This document shows positions 28,590 to 37,087 of a stretch of 64,000 bases of DNA, in pieces (positions within the stretch are counted from its first letter, which is position 1; every line of letters begins with the position of its first letter). The notes beneath the pieces were generated by a model. The model saw nothing but the letters and a program-made list of their open reading frames with translations, made no database searches and was not told where the DNA came from. This stretch comes from Psychrobacter maritimus. Its GTDB lineage: Bacteria; Pseudomonadota; Gammaproteobacteria; Pseudomonadales; Moraxellaceae. The stretch spans positions 372,001 through 436,000 of the forward strand of contig NZ_CAJHAJ010000001.1 of NCBI RefSeq assembly GCF_904846345.1, read 5' to 3'. A program made the position numbers and the translations under genes.

Positions 28590-30440
28590 TTAAAGTTGCG
28601 CCACTTCATATTGGCTAAACTCATCTGTCATCATTAAACGCCGCACTAAGCGCAATGTTTTTTGTTTGGTATTGATACGCATCATCACTCTATCCCCTAC
28701 TTGAAAATGAGACGTCGGCACAATTAGGCTAGAGGGCGTTTGCAGCTGCTCGTCATCACCAACGACAAACGCGGGCACAAAATGCCGACTGCGACTATCT
28801 CTATCTTGCAGGCGAATACCACAAGCAATAAGCTGATGCCCTAGCACTTGCCAATCAACTTCCGGCTTTTCTTGGTCTAAATTGAGCCAGCGCACCACGC
28901 CTATTGACCAATCAGTCGAAGCTGGATTTTCAGAGCGACACAATAAGAAAAGACTCATCGTTCGCAGTGGCGGCGGAGCAATAGAGTTCAGGGCATCATT
29001 TTCTGCAACTTCGACTATATCCTTGACTTTCTTGCCGCTATATTTTGCTTTAGGGCTATTTTCTCCAGCACTGCTTGCGCTGATAGTTGGCTCCACTGAA
29101 TCTGGCAGCAGGCGCAAGGTACGGAAATCGGACAAAGCATTGTCACTATCAAACGTTTCTACCCCTAACATTGTATTATTAGAAACGGTATTAGCAGAAA
29201 CGGCATCAGGAGAAACGGTATTAGCAGACAGCTTTTTTGGCACGGTATCATAGCGAGGTTGCTGATGCTCAGGCAGATATTTTGCCGCAATGAGAGTCGA
29301 TAAGCTTTGCTCATGACTAACGTGGTAATGAATGTCATTAAACCCTGTAATGATATGTGCCTGTTGTTTGGCGCTTTGTCTAATCGGTAGCGTCAATGGC
29401 GGCTGAATATAGCGATAGCTCAAGGTCATGGCAACCGTATTCATTAAGGAGGATTCAACCCCTTCTCGACCTTCCTCGATGAGGGTGTCCCTACGGGATT
29501 TTAGGTAGGTAACCAGCGGCGCCAACTCTATAAACACACAATCATGATGAGCATCATAAGGGTTAATGGCAGAATGGGCGGTCAAATAGGTGGGTGGATT
29601 GTCACTGTGCAGATTGACGAACACCTTTGTTTCCGTCTGCGGCTCTATAGATGCGACGAGATGTTCGCTCCACTCTAGGAGCAAACGCTGCATCATTAAC
29701 ACAGTGGCGCGGCGCATAGCGCGTACGTTCAATAAACTATGCAAGCATAGCTGACCATATAATTGATGAATATTATCGGCGCAATGGGTCGTAATATAAG
29801 AACTCAAATCGATATCAACTGTCTGCTGTTGGCACGCCATATAGTAGAGCTGATTAATATTAGACCATAAATATGGCACAGGCTTCTGATAACAAAGCGC
29901 TTCTTCGAATAACAGCTTTTGATACATCAACAGCGTTTGGTAAGTAGCAATGGCTAACGTGATTGATAAGGATTTCTCATTGGTCAGATAGCGCTGCAAA
30001 AGACCGTTTGATGCTTGCAGCTTTTTATCTTTTAAAAAGGTGATTTCTCGCTGTATAACACCGTCATAGACCATAATCATTAAATAATACAGCGACTTCA
30101 CCTGTGCCACATAGCCGAGCTGATAGTCGTTAAAAGCATGTGCCTCATATATATAGTGTTGGCGCAGCGTCGCAATGAGCTTATTAGCTGCCTCCAGCAC
30201 AATATTGAGTAATGTCAGACGTTGCCGATCATCTATAGCTGCCACGCGCAACTCTGTAAGGACTTTTTCTAGCTGCTCTGTTTGCTGCGCCTCCGTTTGC
30301 ATGGGCAACAGCGCCGCCCATTTAAGCAAGTGCTGCTCATCTTTATTAAACGACTTCGTTAAATTAATTGATTTCGTTAACGTCCGCGATGAGCGCGCAT
30401 CAATGCTTAAATACTGTTGAAACGTCGATAAATTTACCAT
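28590..30440 (-). CDS. Large protein of unknown function, possible PilZ-like C-terminus
   Basis: 616 residues, soluble, not recognised as a whole. The N-terminal about 330 residues look helical. After a repeat-rich linker (about 405-420) and another low-complexity stretch, the last about 100 residues (GVVRWLNLDQEKPEVDWQV ... VGDRVMMRINTKQKTLRLV) have the strand pattern and RW start seen in atypical PilZ-like c-di-GMP proteins; I infer this with caution. It lies directly upstream of fimX on the same strand, 295 bases apart, which supports a pilus or c-di-GMP role. AAGGATAGTA precedes the ATG. Confidence 0.7.
   Translation of the reverse strand: MVNLSTFQQYLSIDARSSRTLTKSINLTKSFNKDEQHLLKWAALLPMQTEAQQTEQLEKVLTELRVAAIDDRQRLTLLNIVLEAANKLIATLRQHYIYEAHAFNDYQLGYVAQVKSLYYLMIMVYDGVIQREITFLKDKKLQASNGLLQRYLTNEKSLSITLAIATYQTLLMYQKLLFEEALCYQKPVPYLWSNINQLYYMACQQQTVDIDLSSYITTHCADNIHQLYGQLCLHSLLNVRAMRRATVLMMQRLLLEWSEHLVASIEPQTETKVFVNLHSDNPPTYLTAHSAINPYDAHHDCVFIELAPLVTYLKSRRDTLIEEGREGVESSLMNTVAMTLSYRYIQPPLTLPIRQSAKQQAHIITGFNDIHYHVSHEQSLSTLIAAKYLPEHQQPRYDTVPKKLSANTVSPDAVSANTVSNNTMLGVETFDSDNALSDFRTLRLLPDSVEPTISASSAGENSPKAKYSGKKVKDIVEVAENDALNSIAPPPLRTMSLFLLCRSENPASTDWSIGVVRWLNLDQEKPEVDWQVLGHQLIACGIRLQDRDSRSRHFVPAFVVGDDEQLQTPSSLIVPTSHFQVGDRVMMRINTKQKTLRLVRRLMMTDEFSQYEVAQL
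29174..29233 (-). repeat. 15-bp in-frame array in the 616-residue gene
   Basis: Four 15-bp units on the reverse strand encode SANTV, SPDAV, SANTV and SNNTM. At DNA level AGAAACGGT or AGAAACGGC recurs at 15-bp spacing (plus-strand reading). Confidence 0.85.
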
Positions 30441-30669
30441 TACTATCCTTAGTAATTACGCAAGTTATCAATAGGTCTATGCAGGTTTAATGCTTTATTT
30501 ACCTCAGCAACATTAGCCCTAGGCATGACTATTACCTGACCTATTAACGATTTTTTAGTACTGTTTTTTAATGACTTTTCTTTATTTGGCGCTGGCTGCT
30601 GCGCTTTTCTTAATAACTAATTTAATCGGTCTTTGTTTACTAAAACTAAAATACACCATATTGCCCATT

Positions 30670-31677
30670 TTAAGCATCATTGTAAATATCAATCGGTACT
30701 TTAAAGGGTTTATTTGGCAACTCTCTGACCAATTTTGGCACTAAGTAACCGGGCAATACGGCGAGTAACGACCAATAAAGCGCAATGGCGGCGCGCACAT
30801 CACTATCAAAATGAGCCGCGCCTGCCACTTTATCCAACACATGCAGATAATATGGCAGCACGCCAGCGGCAAACAAGCGCTGATTGAGTGCCGCTTGCAC
30901 CGCCACGCTGTCATTGATATCTTTTAATAATACCGCTTGGTTTAATAAGGTCACGCCAGCGGCGCGCGCACGCTGCAAGTACTCAGCGGTCAACGTATCA
31001 ATCTCATTGGCATGGTTACAATGAATGACCATGACGATTTGACAGCGGCTTTGCGACAATCTATCCAATAAGGCATCATCTAAGCGCGCTGGAATCACCA
31101 ATGGCAAACGGGTATGCAGCCTGATGGTGGTCAGTTGCGGAATCGCCTCTAAGGTATCGAGCCAAGCAAATAAGCGCCTGTTGGTGACATTTAACGGGTC
31201 GCCGCCGCTCAAAATCACCTCATTGATTTCAGGATGGGCGCTGATATAGTCGATAATGTGTTGTTTGGCATCGGCGGTTGGCATATTGGCGCTATAGTCA
31301 AAATGCTGGCGAAAGCAATAACGACAATGAATCGCACAGGCACCAGTAATCGTTAACAATACTCTTGACTGGTATTTATGCAATAAGCCTTTCACCGGAT
31401 TGTGCGTATTTTCACTTAGAGGGTCGGCCACGTAACCGGTGACAGCGATTTGCTCTTTTTTATTGGGCAATACTTGTTTGAGCAGAGGGTCATCACCGTC
31501 ACCGACCGTCATTTTTGCCACAAAAGCGCGCGGTACACGCAGCTGAAAGTGCTCAGGTATATAGACCTCTGAGCGCAGTGATTCCAGCTTTAAAAGTCCA
31601 AGCAGCTCATCAATAGAGGTTATCGCTTCGGATAATTGCGTTTGCCAGTTTTTTTGTGTGATTAAATGGTTTATCAT
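30670..31677 (-). CDS. epmB: EF-P (R)-beta-lysylation enzyme, lysine 2,3-aminomutase family
   Basis: 335-residue radical SAM/PLP enzyme that turns (S)-alpha-lysine into (R)-beta-lysine for attachment to EF-P by EpmA. The iron-sulfur motif is ACAIHCRYCFRQHF (CxxxCxxC), followed by EVILSGGDPLNVTNRRLF, and the PLP lysine region is HVLDKVAGAAHFD. It is shorter than clostridial lysine aminomutases, as is normal for EpmB. It is divergent from efp, a pairing found in many gammaproteobacteria. AAGG precedes the ATG by about 6 bases. No epmA is in this window. Confidence 0.95.
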   Translation of the reverse strand: MINHLITQKNWQTQLSEAITSIDELLGLLKLESLRSEVYIPEHFQLRVPRAFVAKMTVGDGDDPLLKQVLPNKKEQIAVTGYVADPLSENTHNPVKGLLHKYQSRVLLTITGACAIHCRYCFRQHFDYSANMPTADAKQHIIDYISAHPEINEVILSGGDPLNVTNRRLFAWLDTLEAIPQLTTIRLHTRLPLVIPARLDDALLDRLSQSRCQIVMVIHCNHANEIDTLTAEYLQRARAAGVTLLNQAVLLKDINDSVAVQAALNQRLFAAGVLPYYLHVLDKVAGAAHFDSDVRAAIALYWSLLAVLPGYLVPKLVRELPNKPFKVPIDIYNDA

Positions 31678-31851
31678 GACAACCTTATACCTGTGCCCAA
31701 AAGCCGATATTATACGCTCTTAGTGCGTAAGCTATCAAAGCGTACGAATTATTCATAAAACACTGAGCATCATAAGCGATTTTAGCGCAGCAAGGCCCAA
31801 ACCCCACATCCAATTAGCGATGACAATACTTACAACCCTTAGGAGTCTTCC

Positions 31852-32424
31852 GTGGCAAGTTTTTCTACTAACGAATTTAAAGCTGGTCTCAAAGTCATGC
31901 TCGATGGCAACCCTTGTGCCATTCTTGAAAACGAGTTCGTCAAACCTGGTAAAGGCCAAGCTTTTAACCGCGTTAAGCTGCGCAACCTTCGTAGCGGCAA
32001 GGTATTAGAGCAAACGTTTAAATCAGGCGAGAGCTTGGAAGCGGCTGATGTGCTAGACACTGAAATGAACTATCTATACAACGATGGTGAATTTTGGCAC
32101 TTTATGCACCCTGAAAGTTTTGAGCAGTTACAAGCTGACAAAACCGCGATTGGTGATGCGATAAAATGGCTAAAAGACAACAGTAACGCCCTTTGCACCA
32201 TTACCTTATTTAATGGTGTGCCATTATCTGTAACGCCGCCTAACTTTGTTGAGTTGCAAATCACTGAAACTGATCCTGGTCTCCGCGGTGATACGTCAGG
32301 CGGCGGCGGTAAACCTGCCAAGCTAGAGACAGGCGCGGTGGTACGCGTGCCATTATTTGTTCAGCAAGGTGAAGTGGTTCGTGTTGATACGCGTACCGGC
32401 GATTACCAAACGCGCGTTAGCTAA
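31852..32424 (+). CDS. efp: Translation elongation factor P
   Basis: 190 residues. It rescues ribosomes stalled at polyproline. The lysylation loop reads [16 protein letters not shown], with the target lysine at position 34 as in E. coli. The three OB-like domains are complete and the ending GDYQTRVS is close to the usual. The start is GTG at 31852, with TAGGAG seven bases before; the protein would otherwise lack the MASFST beginning. It is divergent from epmB with 174 bases between, so the promoters are back to back. A strong terminator follows. Confidence 0.97.
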   Translation: MASFSTNEFKAGLKVMLDGNPCAILENEFVKPGKGQAFNRVKLRNLRSGKVLEQTFKSGESLEAADVLDTEMNYLYNDGEFWHFMHPESFEQLQADKTAIGDAIKWLKDNSNALCTITLFNGVPLSVTPPNFVELQITETDPGLRGDTSGGGGKPAKLETGAVVRVPLFVQQGEVVRVDTRTGDYQTRVS

Positions 32425-32455
32425 GCGTTTTTATGCCTGACATGTTTTATTAAAT

Positions 32456-32495
32456 AAAAAAAGCTTAACCGCTCATAAGTGGTTAAGCTTTTTTA
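32456..32495. terminator. Bidirectional terminator
   Basis: AAAAAAGCTTAACC pairs with GGTTAAGCTTTTTT around a 10-base loop. It ends efp on the plus strand and the hybrid kinase gene on the minus strand. Confidence 0.93.
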
Positions 32496-32547
32496 GTGCT
32501 GAATGCTTTAACATCTATTCTTTTTTAGAATGCTCTACCCTTAAATA

Positions 32548-34410
32548 TTATTCTTCCATCGACTGTTTATGCATCAGCCAGTACTGCACTAGAGCATTAA
32601 GTTGCTCTTGTTTAAATGGTTTGGTGCAATAGTCCTGCATCCCCACATCAAGGTACTTTTTGCGCTCGCCATCCATCGCATTGGCGGTCAAGGCGATGAT
32701 AGGTGGCAGTGCTTGTGGGTCATAAAGCTCATGCAGCTTAATGGTTGCCTGTACGCCATCCATAATGGGCATATGATGGTCCATCAAAATGACATCATAG
32801 AGCTCAGGATTTAAAGCAAAAATCTCAATCGCTTGTTGCCCATCCCCAACATGAGTGACGGTATGACCGCTATTATTAAGCGCTTTTTTGGCAATCATGG
32901 CATTAACGCTGTCATCTTCGACTAACAAGATATGTCCGACAAGCTCATGACTTGGCGTTGCCATGGTAAAGTCATTTTCGTCTTGCCATGTCTCGTAACG
33001 GGCCTCATCGATAGTCGGTAACGGCAGTAATACAGTAAAGGTTGTGCCGATACCGACGGCGCTGTCCACTTCAATATAGCCGCCCATCAAGTCTACCAAC
33101 GACTTGCAGACAGACAAACCAAGTCCCGTACCGCCATACAGGCGATGCGTATATTTATTGGCTTGATCATAAGCGTCAAATATCGCTTCTAACGATTCAG
33201 GTTTAATGCCGACACCCGTATCTGTGACCTCAATACAAAGCGTCATATCTTGATGATTGACCACACCACTATTATCGGTATCATAATGAGAAGCCTGTTC
33301 TTCCTGGTTTTCTAATACGTGGTTTTCTAATACCTGACTTCCTAAATAACTATCTTCATAACAGCCAGAGTTATAACCGCCCTGTCTATCATCACAAGGA
33401 TTGTTTTCCATGTGCTTAACGTCAATCGTCACTCGACCGCCTTCGCGGGTAAATTTGATGGCATTATTGACCAGATTAACCATGATTTGCTTAAGTCGTA
33501 CGGGGTCGCCTTTGACATACGGCGATAATGACTCGGTGTAATGGTAATCTAGAATCAAGCCACGCTGACGGGCTTTGACCGCAAACAAACTCACCACTTC
33601 ATTACATAAACTCGATAAGTTCATCGGAATAGAATCGATAGTCATCTTGCCCGATTCAACTTTTGATAAATCCAAAATACCGTTAATAATCGCCAGCAAA
33701 TGCTCATTTGAGACTTTGATATTATCAATATACTCTTGCTGCTCAGCGCTCAGCTCGGTTTCGCTTAACATCTCAACCATACCGATAATACCATTCATCG
33801 GCGTGCGTATTTCATGGCTCATATTGGCCAAAAACTCAGACTTCATCTCATTGGCATGTTTGGCATGACGCTGCTGGTTTTGTAGCTGCAAGGCATCGGC
33901 GGCCATCATCGCAAACTGTGCCAATAGCTCGGCGTGCTTGTCCGTAAACTCATGATGCGGCTGTACATCCATCAAACATAAAGAGCCTAAACGGTATGTT
34001 TTACCGTCCTCATTCATGATAATGGGCGCGCCAGCATAAAAACGCAGATGCGGCGATTCTGTGACTAAAGGGTTTTGATTAAAGCGGCTGTCAGCTGCTA
34101 AATCAGGGACGACAAAAACCTCATCTGAGAGTACAGTATAATTGCAAATCGCCACTTCACGCGTTGTCGTACAAACACCGCCAAGCCCATGACCTGATTT
34201 TAAGTATTGGGTGTCTTCATCCATAAAAGTGATGGTGACTATCGGCATATTAAAAAACAGTTTGGCAAGCTCTGTTAAGCGCGCAAAAGCAGGTTCCTCA
34301 TTATTATTCATTACCTGATATTTTTTGAGTCGATTAATACGCTCAGCGTCATCTGCTGCGATGGGATAATCGTTCTTTGGCAAGTTGGATGTAGACAAGA
34401 TGGACTCCAT
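32548..34410 (-). CDS. Hybrid sensor histidine kinase (GAF-HisKA-HATPase-REC)
   Basis: 620 residues with no membrane segment. Domains: GAF (about 25-175, with [18 protein letters not shown]), HisKA with the phospho-histidine in [17 protein letters not shown], HATPase with [18 protein letters not shown] and [14 protein letters not shown], and a C-terminal REC domain with phospho-aspartate in [13 protein letters not shown]. It is thus a cytoplasmic sensor whose receiver passes phosphate on, or acts alone. It starts 9 bases after the tcdA stop, so the two are cotranscribed, although the functions do not match. An Asn/Gln-rich loop in the ATPase domain includes a 15-bp duplication. Signal and target are unknown. 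Confidence 0.92.
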   Translation of the reverse strand: MESILSTSNLPKNDYPIAADDAERINRLKKYQVMNNNEEPAFARLTELAKLFFNMPIVTITFMDEDTQYLKSGHGLGGVCTTTREVAICNYTVLSDEVFVVPDLAADSRFNQNPLVTESPHLRFYAGAPIIMNEDGKTYRLGSLCLMDVQPHHEFTDKHAELLAQFAMMAADALQLQNQQRHAKHANEMKSEFLANMSHEIRTPMNGIIGMVEMLSETELSAEQQEYIDNIKVSNEHLLAIINGILDLSKVESGKMTIDSIPMNLSSLCNEVVSLFAVKARQRGLILDYHYTESLSPYVKGDPVRLKQIMVNLVNNAIKFTREGGRVTIDVKHMENNPCDDRQGGYNSGCYEDSYLGSQVLENHVLENQEEQASHYDTDNSGVVNHQDMTLCIEVTDTGVGIKPESLEAIFDAYDQANKYTHRLYGGTGLGLSVCKSLVDLMGGYIEVDSAVGIGTTFTVLLPLPTIDEARYETWQDENDFTMATPSHELVGHILLVEDDSVNAMIAKKALNNSGHTVTHVGDGQQAIEIFALNPELYDVILMDHHMPIMDGVQATIKLHELYDPQALPPIIALTANAMDGERKKYLDVGMQDYCTKPFKQEQLNALVQYWLMHKQSMEE

Positions 34411-34419
34411 TAATTCATA

Positions 34420-35346
34420 TCAGACGCTTGGCTTAACCGCTGCCTGCTTGAGCAATAATTGTAATGCCTCGCTGACCATCAGCATCGCCACTACCGAGGT
34501 GACGACTACCGCCGAGCCATAACCGCCGCAGTGCAAGCCACCTGTTTGACAGCTTTTATCGACGCGCGGTGGTTCTGTTGAGTAGACGCACTTAATACCG
34601 AATTTTTCTTTCAGCGTGCTATTGATGCCTTTTTCGTGGCGCAGCTTATTGCGCAGCTTAGCCAATAGCGGGTCTTGATAACTGTCACGTAAATCACTTA
34701 CCTTAATCTGGCTTGGGTCTATTTTACCGCCTGCCCCGCCCGCACAAACCAATTTTAACTTGTTAAAGCGACAATGTAATGAAATCGCAAGCTTGGCATT
34801 CATATCATCAACACAGTCTAAAATCACAATCGGATTGTTTTGCGCCGCCGCTTTCGCTTGTGCGCGACTGGGCAATAACTCAGCGACGTTCTCAGGGGTC
34901 AAAAAATCATCTATCAAATGTAGCGTGACTTTTGGATTAATCTCACGGATACGGGTCGCCATCGCTGCAATCTTACTTTGCCCAAAGGTACTGTCTAACG
35001 CCGGCAGCTGGCGATTGACGTTAGAAGCCACCAACACATCTAAATCAATCAAAGTAATGGTGCCCACTGCTGTACGCGCCAATGCTTCTGCTGCCCACGA
35101 ACCTACTCCACCGACACCAATCACATAAACATGCGCTGCGGCAAAGGTATCGACTGCCGATGCGCCATAGAGAGTTTGCGTACCTTTAAAGCGGCGCTCG
35201 TATTGCTCATCTGCATCGTCCGCCATATCTGCGCTTGCAGAAGCAAGTTGCTGTTCATTATGATGTTCATTAGTAGCAATGATATCTAGATTAGCTAAAG
35301 TATCTGTTTGGGTTGTCGTTTGCTGCAATTGCGCCTCTTCAGTCAT
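34420..35346 (-). CDS. tcdA: tRNA threonylcarbamoyladenosine dehydratase
   Basis: 308 residues; ATP-dependent enzyme that converts t6A37 of tRNA into the cyclic form ct6A. E1/ThiF-like fold: nucleotide loop VYVIGVGGVGSWAAEALART, ITLIDLDVLVASNVNRQLPA, and the catalytic cysteine region CAGGAGGKIDPSQIKVSDL, with CQTGGLHCGGYGSAVVVTSV near the C-terminus. The first about 45 residues are a low-complexity Gln/Thr/Asn tail not found in E. coli TcdA (268 residues), perhaps a repeat-derived extension. No clear ribosome site precedes the ATG, so a start further in (before YERRF) is possible. Confidence 0.94.
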   Translation of the reverse strand: MTEEAQLQQTTTQTDTLANLDIIATNEHHNEQQLASASADMADDADEQYERRFKGTQTLYGASAVDTFAAAHVYVIGVGGVGSWAAEALARTAVGTITLIDLDVLVASNVNRQLPALDSTFGQSKIAAMATRIREINPKVTLHLIDDFLTPENVAELLPSRAQAKAAAQNNPIVILDCVDDMNAKLAISLHCRFNKLKLVCAGGAGGKIDPSQIKVSDLRDSYQDPLLAKLRNKLRHEKGINSTLKEKFGIKCVYSTEPPRVDKSCQTGGLHCGGYGSAVVVTSVVAMLMVSEALQLLLKQAAVKPSV

Positions 35347-35433
35347 AACAAGTTAAAGCTCTTTTAAAAGGTGATTTATTATTCAATTATTTATTACTAA
35401 ACTGGGTATTATTAAGCAGTTTCTTTATCATTA

Positions 35434-36423
35434 TCAGGCTGGATAACGCCAATCAGCCTGCAAAGCGTTGCAACTGTTGTGCCACAATTGCTCAGCAAGA
35501 ATCGCTGGCGGCACATCGAGTAGCTCACTTAAACTCAGTAATACCCATGGCAAATTGGCAGGGACATTTCTATTATGAGCGGGCGCATTACCCCATTCAT
35601 TATCTGGGCTTTGCCCGAGCGCCGACTGACTATTGCCCGACTCTTGACACATGATGGGCGTCATATCTGGACAGTCCGTCTCAATCACCAAACACTCAAT
35701 ACCATAACTAGCGACAGCTGCTTGAATAGCGCGGCGTAGCTTTTTGGCGTTTGGATTGGTCACTTGACCGGTTACCCCAAGCTTAAAGCCCAGCTTTACA
35801 AATGCTTTCGCCTCTTGCTCACCACCACTAAAACTATGGGCGATACCGCCAAGCTCATGAGCATCATAGTCATGCGCTTTTAATAACGCCAATGCTTCAG
35901 CGTGCGCTTTACGAATATGCAGCATCACGGGTAACTTATGGCGCACAGCCATGTCTAATTGAGCATTAAAAAAATACTGTTGCTTTGCGAACATCTCAGG
36001 CTGTTTCATCTCATCAGTAAAAGTATCGAAACCAATCTCACCGATGGCCAATGGACGCTTTTTATCCAGCATCTGCGCCATACTCTCTAGGTGCGCCTCA
36101 GTATGCTGCTCAATATAAAATGGATGTAAACCTAAGGCAATATGCGCCTTTAAATGGGGCTGTTGCGGCGTATCTGCTTGACCGGCAATAGACGATGGAT
36201 ACCGCTCATTGATTAAGCGCTCAGTATCATACAAGCGCTGAAAATGACGCTGCAAATACCCTACCAACACCAGATGGCGTATCCCTTGCTGATACGCTTG
36301 CTGTATCTGCTCGTCTCTATCAGCATCAAATACCGGTGCATCAAAATGAGTATGGGTATCGATTAAAGGAAGAGTCGTAGGTAATTCCTTATTAGCGTTA
36401 AATGATGCGCCAATGACCGTCAT
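35434..36423 (-). CDS. TatD-family metal-dependent hydrolase
   Basis: 329-residue amidohydrolase-fold protein. Metal-binding motifs in order are LIDTHTHFDAPVFD, AIGEIGFDTFTD, LPVMLHIRKA, GIAHSFSGG and LVIETDCPDMTP. TatD proteins are deoxyribonucleases; it is longer than the usual about 260 residues because of an N-terminal addition and a C-terminal insertion around residue 260 (Ser/Gln/Asn-rich). I use the ATG at 36423 with GGAG seven bases before; a TTG one codon earlier also opens the frame. It precedes tcdA on the same strand. Confidence 0.9.
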   Translation of the reverse strand: MTVIGASFNANKELPTTLPLIDTHTHFDAPVFDADRDEQIQQAYQQGIRHLVLVGYLQRHFQRLYDTERLINERYPSSIAGQADTPQQPHLKAHIALGLHPFYIEQHTEAHLESMAQMLDKKRPLAIGEIGFDTFTDEMKQPEMFAKQQYFFNAQLDMAVRHKLPVMLHIRKAHAEALALLKAHDYDAHELGGIAHSFSGGEQEAKAFVKLGFKLGVTGQVTNPNAKKLRRAIQAAVASYGIECLVIETDCPDMTPIMCQESGNSQSALGQSPDNEWGNAPAHNRNVPANLPWVLLSLSELLDVPPAILAEQLWHNSCNALQADWRYPA

Positions 36424-36510
36424 CAATAAACTCCAAATTTCTTAATGGTTAAAGCAATTTATTTCAATAGCATTTTTTATCGGCAATAAAGCCATTATTA
36501 ATCACCGCTT

Positions 36511-36723
36511 CTATTTTAGCGCTGATTCATCTTCTTTAGTGAATTTATTAGCAACTTTATTATTCACTTCATTTTCAGCGTTAGCCGCTAGTTTGCTATC
36601 TGCTTTGAGACTACTACGGCGCGGGATAAGCAATAGCGCTAAGCCAACTGCCCCTAAACGCAACCACTTCTTTTTACGATTATTGCTATTGCTATTAATA
36701 TTACTACTGTTAAGATTGCGCAT
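36511..36723 (-). CDS. Small Asn/Lys-rich hypothetical protein with one membrane segment
   Basis: 70 residues: an Asn/Ser-rich start, a basic stretch NRKKKWLRL, one hydrophobic helix GAVGLALLLIP, then a charged tail. I do not recognise it. The ATG at 36723 has GGTG about 7 bases before; two further upstream starts are in frame. The opposite strand also carries a Leu-rich open frame over the same bases, which I think is a shadow. It may be a real small membrane protein, but coding is not proven. Confidence 0.4.
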   Translation of the reverse strand: MRNLNSSNINSNSNNRKKKWLRLGAVGLALLLIPRRSSLKADSKLAANAENEVNNKVANKFTKEDESALK

Positions 36724-36754
36724 CATTTTCACCAAAGTATTTTTACAAAGACAT

Positions 36755-36790
36755 CAAGACACTTTCACCAAGACACTTTCACCAAGACAT
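36755..36790. repeat. 14-bp tandem repeat
   Basis: CAAGACACTTTCAC occurs twice in succession (36755-36782), followed by a partial third copy CAAGACAT. Confidence 0.85.
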
Positions 36791-36960
36791 ACTATACGTT
36801 TGTTAATCGCTGTTTATGCATACTAGATTTATTAAAACAGGCGTCATTCAAAAGAAAGGTCATAAAAATTACTAATGAAAGCAATAAGTTATTATCCTAG
36901 GTTGCATTATACGCGCATCATAGAGGCGCTATGTATATCTGTGTTATGAATACGCAAACT

Positions 36961-36991
36961 AATGTACGGCGTCACTATCGTGCCGTACATT
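36961..36991. terminator. Hairpin downstream of gspD
   Basis: AATGTACGGC pairs perfectly with GCCGTACATT around an 11-base loop, about 100 bases after the gspD stop. There is no T-run, so termination is only one possible role. Confidence 0.4.
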
Positions 36992-37087
36992 TAAGTATGC
37001 TTGTTATTGAGTATGAGCTTAAGAACTGAAGCTATTGGGGCTATCGAGGCTTAGGACAGTATCTGAAAACTTATCTATTATGAGCGT

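Larger units (their letters stand above)
36724..37087. other. Intergenic region between gspD and the small gene
   Basis: About 360 bases. It holds a 14-bp tandem repeat and a 10-bp perfect hairpin. No further ORF or RNA gene was identified. Confidence 0.5.

Noticed and set aside
36539..36826. Leu-rich plus-strand ORF opposite the small Asn-rich gene
   Set aside because: Its Leu runs are the complement of Asn/Ser codons in the minus-strand frame and a repeat; no ribosome site.
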